From assembly GCF_024273195.1 (NCBI RefSeq), contig NZ_JAMZCU010000004.1, positions 124,001 through 188,000 of the forward strand: 64,000 bases of DNA, read 5' to 3'. Below, one piece after another: positions 59,081-64,000 of the stretch. The DNA comes from Devosia ureilytica (GTDB lineage: Bacteria > Pseudomonadota > Alphaproteobacteria > Rhizobiales > Devosiaceae). Every line of letters starts with the position of its first letter. Positions within the stretch are counted from its first letter, which is position 1. The position numbers were made by a program, and so were the translations under genes. The notes below the pieces were generated by a model, which ran no database searches, was not told where the DNA came from, and saw nothing but the letters and a program-made list of their open reading frames with translations.

Positions 59081-61497
59081 GATGCGGCCTTCCTGGGCTT
59101 GCGTACCCGTTTGGGCTTGGCCGGTTCAGGCAAGGGTCCGACCACCTTCTTCTGACGCCGCAGCAGCGCCAGAATCGCCATGCCCGCGCCCATCACCACG
59201 GCAATCTCGCCCAGCGTGTCAAAGCCGCGATAGTCGACGAGGATGACGTTGACGATATTGTGCCCATGGGCAATCGGCACGCTGGTGGCGGTGAAGAAAT
59301 CCGACAGCCGCGTGTCGAGCGTGCCGTTCAGCACCAGCATGAGCAACAGGCTTACGCCGAGGCCGCAGACCGCCGCCAAGGCGCCATCGCGCGACCAGTC
59401 CTCAAAGGGCCGGTGGTCGCGCTGGTCGAGCCGCAGCCGCGTCATCACGAAGGTCAGGATCACGACGGACAGGATTTCAACCATGAGTTGGGTGAAGGCC
59501 AGGTCCGGCGCGCCGAACAGCAGGAAAATCAGCGCCACCGCAGTGCCTTGCACGCCAAGCGAGAGGATCGCAATCAGTCGCGATGGGGCGACAAGAACCG
59601 CAATCAGGCCCAGCACAGCCAGGCCCAGGATGCCCCATTCATAGATTTCCAGGTCCGGTGGCACGAGCCGTTGACTCCAGTCACCGAGTTCTGCCGTCGG
59701 CACGATCCAGTCGAGGCCACCCCAGGCCAGCATCGGCCCGAACATCGCCACCGCCATCGCTCCGAACACTACGACCAGATAGAATTCCAACTGTCCGTGA
59801 TGCAGGAAACGTGTGACGGCACCGGCAAACCGGATCAGCCCGAACATCACCGCATCGAAAACAGTGTCGGCCGTCCAGCCGATGGCATTGTCGAAGCGGC
59901 GCAGCAGCGTTCGGATAGCGTCCGCCTGGCGGTAAACCAGCACGCCTAGCCCCCAGGTGAGTGCGGAGAGCCAGAGCAGCGGCGAGGTGACGTCGAGCGC
60001 CAGCGTCAAGTGGCTTTCCAACGCCTGTGCCAGAATGGCCGAGCTTCCGGGCACCAGCACGTCATGGCCGAGCCAGTCCGGCAGGATACCGGCCACAATG
60101 CCCGCAGCGCCCAGTATGACTGGACCGGCCAGCATGGCGATTGGCGCCTCATGCGGCTTCTTGGGCGTCGGCACGGCTTCCCCGAGAAAGGGGCGGATCA
60201 TCACCAGCAGCGCGACCCCGGCCAGCATGGCATTGCCCACAACCAGCACGGCCAGCACCAGCAGCGCCGTCCATTGCCCGCTCATCAGGCCCAGATACAT
60301 TTCTTCCTTGGCAAAATAGCCAACCGTCATCGGCAGGCCGACCATCGAAAGCGCCGCCAGTGCCGCACCGATGAAGGTGACCGGCATCTTGTCGGCGAGG
60401 CCACCCAGATCGGTAATTTCGCGCGTTCCGGCTTCGTGATCCACGGCGCCCGCGACCATGAACAGGCCCGCCTTGTAGAAAGCATGCGCCACGAAATAGA
60501 CCACCATGCCGGCAATGGCATAGGTGCTCCCGAGTCCGATCAGCAGCACCAGCAGGCCCAGCGAGGCAATTGTGGTCTGTGCCAGGATTTGCTTGAGGTC
60601 CGTCTCCTTGAGCGCCCCCAGCGCCCCCCAGATCAGCGTCACAGCACCAAAGCTGACCAATACATTGGTCCAAACGCCAGTGCCGCCGAGCGACGGCGTC
60701 ATGCGGGCAAGAAGGTAGACGCCAGCTTGAACCATGGTAGCCGAATGCAGGAATGCCGACACCGGCGTCGGCGCTTCCATGGCATTGGGCAGCCAGAAAT
60801 GCAGCGGAAACTGCGCCGACTTGGTGAAGGCTGCACCCAGGAAACAGATCAGCACCACCAGGTAAAGGCCGCTGCCCCGCAGCACTTCGCCCATGTCGCG
60901 CACGGCGCTCATTTCCCAAACGCCAGCAATCTGATGCACCAATATGGCGCCCGCCAGCAGGAACATGCCGCCGATATTGGTGATCACCAGAGCCTGGATG
61001 GCCCCGCGCCGCGCGGCCTGGCGGGAATGGTCGAAGCCGATCAACAGGAAGGAGGTGACCGAGGTCAGCTCCCAGAACAGGAATAGCGAGAGGAGGCTGT
61101 CGGCCAGGACCAGGCCCAGCATGGCGCCCATGAACGCGAGCATGAAGCCCAGGAATCGCCCCTGATGGGGGTGTCCGGCCAGATAGGCGCCGGAATAGAG
61201 AATGATCAGCGTGCCGATGCCGGAAATGGTCAGCGCGAAAATCAGGCTTAGGCCATCGATGAAGAACGACAGGTTGATGCCATAGGCCGGTATCCATTCC
61301 ATGGAGCTGGCAACGGAATGGCCATGCACCACCGTCTCGGCAAAGCTGAGCAGGAACACGAAGATGCTCGCGGGAACGATGGCCAATATCCACCCAGCAT
61401 AGGCGCCGGCAAAACGATGGATGAACGGCGCCAGAATAGCAGCCACGAAGGGCGCAACGGCAACAAGCCCTATGCTTGCATCAAGGGACGGCCCCAA
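59077..61497 (-). CDS. mnhA: Na+/H+ antiporter subunit MnhA (MrpA/PhaA)
   Basis: An 806-residue NuoL-like protein starting at TTG 61497; GAGGAG lies 8 bases before it, while the open frame further upstream has no family resemblance and no ribosome-binding site. Core blocks: [60 protein letters not shown]. The C-terminal part carries [20 protein letters not shown] and [20 protein letters not shown], the usual MrpA extension. First gene of the operon; the complex exchanges Na+ for H+ and supports salt and alkali tolerance. Confidence 0.94.
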   Translation of the reverse strand: MGPSLDASIGLVAVAPFVAAILAPFIHRFAGAYAGWILAIVPASIFVFLLSFAETVVHGHSVASSMEWIPAYGINLSFFIDGLSLIFALTISGIGTLIILYSGAYLAGHPHQGRFLGFMLAFMGAMLGLVLADSLLSLFLFWELTSVTSFLLIGFDHSRQAARRGAIQALVITNIGGMFLLAGAILVHQIAGVWEMSAVRDMGEVLRGSGLYLVVLICFLGAAFTKSAQFPLHFWLPNAMEAPTPVSAFLHSATMVQAGVYLLARMTPSLGGTGVWTNVLVSFGAVTLIWGALGALKETDLKQILAQTTIASLGLLVLLIGLGSTYAIAGMVVYFVAHAFYKAGLFMVAGAVDHEAGTREITDLGGLADKMPVTFIGAALAALSMVGLPMTVGYFAKEEMYLGLMSGQWTALLVLAVLVVGNAMLAGVALLVMIRPFLGEAVPTPKKPHEAPIAMLAGPVILGAAGIVAGILPDWLGHDVLVPGSSAILAQALESHLTLALDVTSPLLWLSALTWGLGVLVYRQADAIRTLLRRFDNAIGWTADTVFDAVMFGLIRFAGAVTRFLHHGQLEFYLVVVFGAMAVAMFGPMLAWGGLDWIVPTAELGDWSQRLVPPDLEIYEWGILGLAVLGLIAVLVAPSRLIAILSLGVQGTAVALIFLLFGAPDLAFTQLMVEILSVVILTFVMTRLRLDQRDHRPFEDWSRDGALAAVCGLGVSLLLMLVLNGTLDTRLSDFFTATSVPIAHGHNIVNVILVDYRGFDTLGEIAVVMGAGMAILALLRRQKKVVGPLPEPAKPKRVRKPRKAAS

Positions 61498-61712
61498 TGC
61501 TGCCACTCCTCTCTCGCTCTCTGGCGATTCAGTTAGGATAAGGCTTGCGACCTTAGCGATTGGGGACCCCGGGACAAGCGGAATCGGACCGGGTGCGACC
61601 ATAGTGCCATGCGTTTTCAACCATTTCCGGGGCTGGCAATGCCGCGTCGGGCGGCCTATGTCCTCTGCCAGCACATTCTCGCGGTCCAACTGGCCGCCAT
61701 TGCGGAGAGATC

Positions 61713-63794
61713 ATGTCCAAGGCTATCCCGCCCAACGCCAAGCGTATTCCTCACAGCCAGAGGCATCACAACGTCACCCGCGACGATCCCTACGCGTGGC
61801 TGCGCGCTGACAATTGGCAGGAGGTGATGCAGAAGCCAGAGACGCTCGACGCGGAAATCCGCGCCTATCTCGAGGCCGAGAACGACTATTACGAAGCCGA
61901 GTTCGGCCAGCCGACTGCCGACCTGCAGGACGCGATCTACAGGGAGATCCGAGGCCGCATCAAGGAAGACGATTCCGGGGTCCCTTCCCCGGACGGCGCC
62001 TGGGCCTACAACACCCGCATGCTCGAGGGCAAACAATACCCCCAGATCGTGCGCACGCCCCGCAATGGTGGCGCCGAGACGGTGCTGCTCGATTGTAATA
62101 TCGAAGCCGGGGACGGCTATTTTGGCTTTGCTGGCGCCAGCCATGACCCATCGCACAAAACACTCGCCTGGGCCGCCGACCGCGCGGGCTCGGAATATTA
62201 CGACATCGTGCTGCGCGATCTCGAAACCGGCAAGGATAGCGCCGAGGTCATCAAGGACACCGCTGGCTCCTATGTCTGGTCCAATGACAGCGCCGCTCTC
62301 TATTACACCGAATACGACGACAACCACCGGCCCTACCGCATTCGCCGTCACGATCTGGGCACCGACCAGTCCGCCGATCCGATCATCTACGAGGAAAAAG
62401 ACCCCGGCTTCTTCGTTGGCGTCGGCAAGACGCTCTCGGACAAGTTCATCATCATCGACGCCCATGACCATCAGACCAGCGAAGTCTGGCTGATTGATGC
62501 AGAAATGGGCGGCGAACCGCGCCTCGTTGCCCCTCGCGTTACCGACCGCGAATACGAGATCGATGAGCGCGACGGTGTCCTCTATATCCGCACCAATGCC
62601 GATGGCGCCGAGGACTACAAGATCGTCACCGTTGCGGCTGACGCGCCCGACGCTGCTAATTGGGTCGATCTTGTCCCGCATCGCGACGGCGTGTTGATCC
62701 TCGATGTGTCGCTGCTCAAGAACCACATGTTGCGCCTGGAACGCGAAGACGGCCTGCCGCGCATCGTTGCCCGCGACCTGCGCACCGGCAAGGAAGAGAC
62801 CGTCAATTTTGCTGAGGAGGCTTATTCGCTGGGCATGTCCACCGGCTACGAATTCGATACCTCCGTATTCCGGCTCAGCTATTCTTCTCCGACGACACCG
62901 CAGCAGTTGTTCGACATGGACCTCGAAACCGGCGCGCGCACCCTGCTCAAGACCCAGGAAGTCCCTTCGGGTCACGACCCCGCCGACTACGAAACCCGTC
63001 GCCTCTTTGCCACCGCCGCCGATGGTGAGCAGGTGCCGGTGACCCTGCTTTATCGCAAGGGCACACAGCTTGACGGGTCCAACCCCACCCTACTTTACGG
63101 CTATGGCGCCTATGGCATGTCGATGCCCGCCGCCTTTTCGGTCTCCGTGCTCTCGCTGGTTGACCGCGGCTTTGTCTATGCCATTGCCCATATTCGGGGT
63201 GGCATGGAAAAGGGCTATCGCTGGTACAAGCAGGGCCGCCGCGAGCATAAAGCCAACACCTTCACCGATTTTATCGCTGCGGCCGAGATGCTGATCGCCC
63301 AGGGCTACACAACCAAAGGCCGGATTGTCGCCCATGGTGGTTCGGCCGGTGGCATGCTGATGGGCGCCATCGCCAATCTGCAGCCCGATCTCTGGGGCGG
63401 TGTCATCGCGCAGGTGCCCTTTGTCGACGTGCTCAACACCATGCTCGACGACACGCTGCCGCTCACCCCGCCGGAATGGCCCGAATGGGGCAATCCCATC
63501 ACCTCGCTGGATGACTACAACCGCATCGCCGCTTACGCGCCCTATGAGGCGGTGACGGCACAGGCCTACCCGCCGATCTTCGCGCTGGCCGGCCTGACCG
63601 ATCCGCGCGTCACCTATTGGGAACCGGCCAAGTGGGTGGCAAAGCTTCGGGCAACCAAGAGCGGCGACGCGCCATTGTACCTCAAGACCAATATGGGTGC
63701 TGGTCACGGCGGGGCGTCCGGTCGCTTTGATCGCCTCAAGGAAACTGCCCAGTGCTATGCCTTTGCAATAAAGTCAGCAGGATTGGACGGTTAG
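61713..63794 (+). CDS. ptrB: Oligopeptidase B (S9A prolyl oligopeptidase family)
   Basis: A 693-residue serine peptidase of usual length. The N-terminal beta-propeller starts [20 protein letters not shown]. The catalytic domain shows [20 protein letters not shown], Ser544 in [14 protein letters not shown], Asp630 in [14 protein letters not shown] and His665 in [16 protein letters not shown]. It cleaves small peptides after basic residues in the cytoplasm. Divergent from the mnh operon across 215 bp. Confidence 0.94.
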   Translation: MSKAIPPNAKRIPHSQRHHNVTRDDPYAWLRADNWQEVMQKPETLDAEIRAYLEAENDYYEAEFGQPTADLQDAIYREIRGRIKEDDSGVPSPDGAWAYNTRMLEGKQYPQIVRTPRNGGAETVLLDCNIEAGDGYFGFAGASHDPSHKTLAWAADRAGSEYYDIVLRDLETGKDSAEVIKDTAGSYVWSNDSAALYYTEYDDNHRPYRIRRHDLGTDQSADPIIYEEKDPGFFVGVGKTLSDKFIIIDAHDHQTSEVWLIDAEMGGEPRLVAPRVTDREYEIDERDGVLYIRTNADGAEDYKIVTVAADAPDAANWVDLVPHRDGVLILDVSLLKNHMLRLEREDGLPRIVARDLRTGKEETVNFAEEAYSLGMSTGYEFDTSVFRLSYSSPTTPQQLFDMDLETGARTLLKTQEVPSGHDPADYETRRLFATAADGEQVPVTLLYRKGTQLDGSNPTLLYGYGAYGMSMPAAFSVSVLSLVDRGFVYAIAHIRGGMEKGYRWYKQGRREHKANTFTDFIAAAEMLIAQGYTTKGRIVAHGGSAGGMLMGAIANLQPDLWGGVIAQVPFVDVLNTMLDDTLPLTPPEWPEWGNPITSLDDYNRIAAYAPYEAVTAQAYPPIFALAGLTDPRVTYWEPAKWVAKLRATKSGDAPLYLKTNMGAGHGGASGRFDRLKETAQCYAFAIKSAGLDG

Positions 63795-63808
63795 TTTCTC
63801 CGGCGTCA

Positions 63809-63837
63809 TTGTTGCGCCAAGCCAATCTGCCTATACC
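63809..63837 (+). promoter_or_regulatory. Candidate promoter of the superoxide dismutase gene
   Basis: TTGTTG (63809-63814), 17-bp spacer, TATACC (63832-63837), 58 bp from the start codon. ACGGAGG precedes the ATG. Confidence 0.5.
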
Positions 63838-63894
63838 TTCTCACCAGTTCCGGTTTTGACGACGCGTCAAACTATTCCAGAAACGGAGGCTACC

Positions 63895-64000
63895 ATGACC
63901 ACGAAATTCACTCTGCCGCCCCTGCCCTACGCCTATGATGCGCTTGGTCCCTACATGTCCGCTGAAACGCTTGAGTTTCATCATGACAAGCATCACCAGG
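63895..64000 (+). CDS. sodB: Fe/Mn superoxide dismutase, 5' end only
   Basis: Thirty-five codons are visible before the window ends. [20 protein letters not shown] then EFHHDKHHQ is the unmistakable N-terminus of Fe/Mn superoxide dismutases, with the first metal-ligand histidine in FHHDKHH. Metal preference cannot be judged from this part. Confidence 0.93.
   Translation, partial: MTTKFTLPPLPYAYDALGPYMSAETLEFHHDKHHQ

Noticed and set aside
57950..59155. 401-codon plus-strand frame
   Set aside because: Antisense to mnhD-mnhC-mnhB, which are all clear family members.

Overview
The window is a GC-rich chromosomal segment of an alphaproteobacterium. It most resembles Hyphomicrobiales, and within that order a Devosia-like organism. 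This is inferred from gene content and synteny: cycHJKL-type ccm genes next to a Do protease, a two-component system and glnE; a feuN-feuP-feuQ-like set; a Ros/MucR zinc-finger regulator; a DivJ/PleC-type kinase; and an RcGTA-type gene transfer agent (GTA) cluster. I see no rRNA, tRNA, CRISPR array, integrase or transposase.

Layout. 1-10253 (minus): truncated glnE, a sensor kinase/regulator pair, a periplasmic Do-type protease, and the overlapping ccmIEFH operon for cytochrome c maturation. 10392-13441 (plus): a two-gene flavoprotein operon related to sarcosine-oxidase-type enzymes. 13451-17696 (minus): a hypothetical protein, a lipoprotein, and feuQ, feuP and feuN. 17773-33389 (minus): a gene transfer agent cluster, transcribed from 33389 downwards: small and large terminase, portal, a two-gene AT-richer cargo pair, head-formation protein, a 43-residue protein, prohead protease, capsid, connector and tail genes, tape measure, hub and peptidase genes, the 1247-residue tip protein, and a muramidase in frame with a holin-like segment. 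33533-42338: DUF2254, a YegD-like Hsp70, a degenerate GGDEF protein, a YcgN family protein, PBP1A, DUF1214/DUF1254, a Nudix hydrolase and a glycosyltransferase-like protein. 42403-47887: a TetR-controlled three-gene ABC exporter, ChrA and small envelope proteins. 48053-55406: DUF2336, DUF1491, a peptidoglycan-binding protein with a DivJ/PleC-like kinase, SufE, a DnaA-domain-only protein and MucR. 55531-61497 (minus): a complete mnhABCDEFG (Mrp) Na+/H+ antiporter operon. 61713-64000 (plus): oligopeptidase B and the start of a superoxide dismutase.

The most interesting part is the GTA cluster. It is essentially complete and lacks prophage functions. It departs from a simple run of head and tail genes in four ways. 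(i) Two AT-richer, tightly coupled small genes sit between portal and head-formation genes; the first carries a P-R-A-P...G-G-Q-W motif of the kind that precedes toxin domains. (ii) A clear intrinsic terminator follows that pair, directly before the head-formation gene, so the upstream and downstream halves may be transcribed separately. (iii) The endolysin frame runs without a stop into a holin-like protein that has its own Shine-Dalgarno and ATG. (iv) Several of the few intergenic gaps hold repeats, including two copies of a ~115-bp inverted-repeat element and two members of a second family.

All functional calls come from reading translated sequence and remembered family features. No database search was run.
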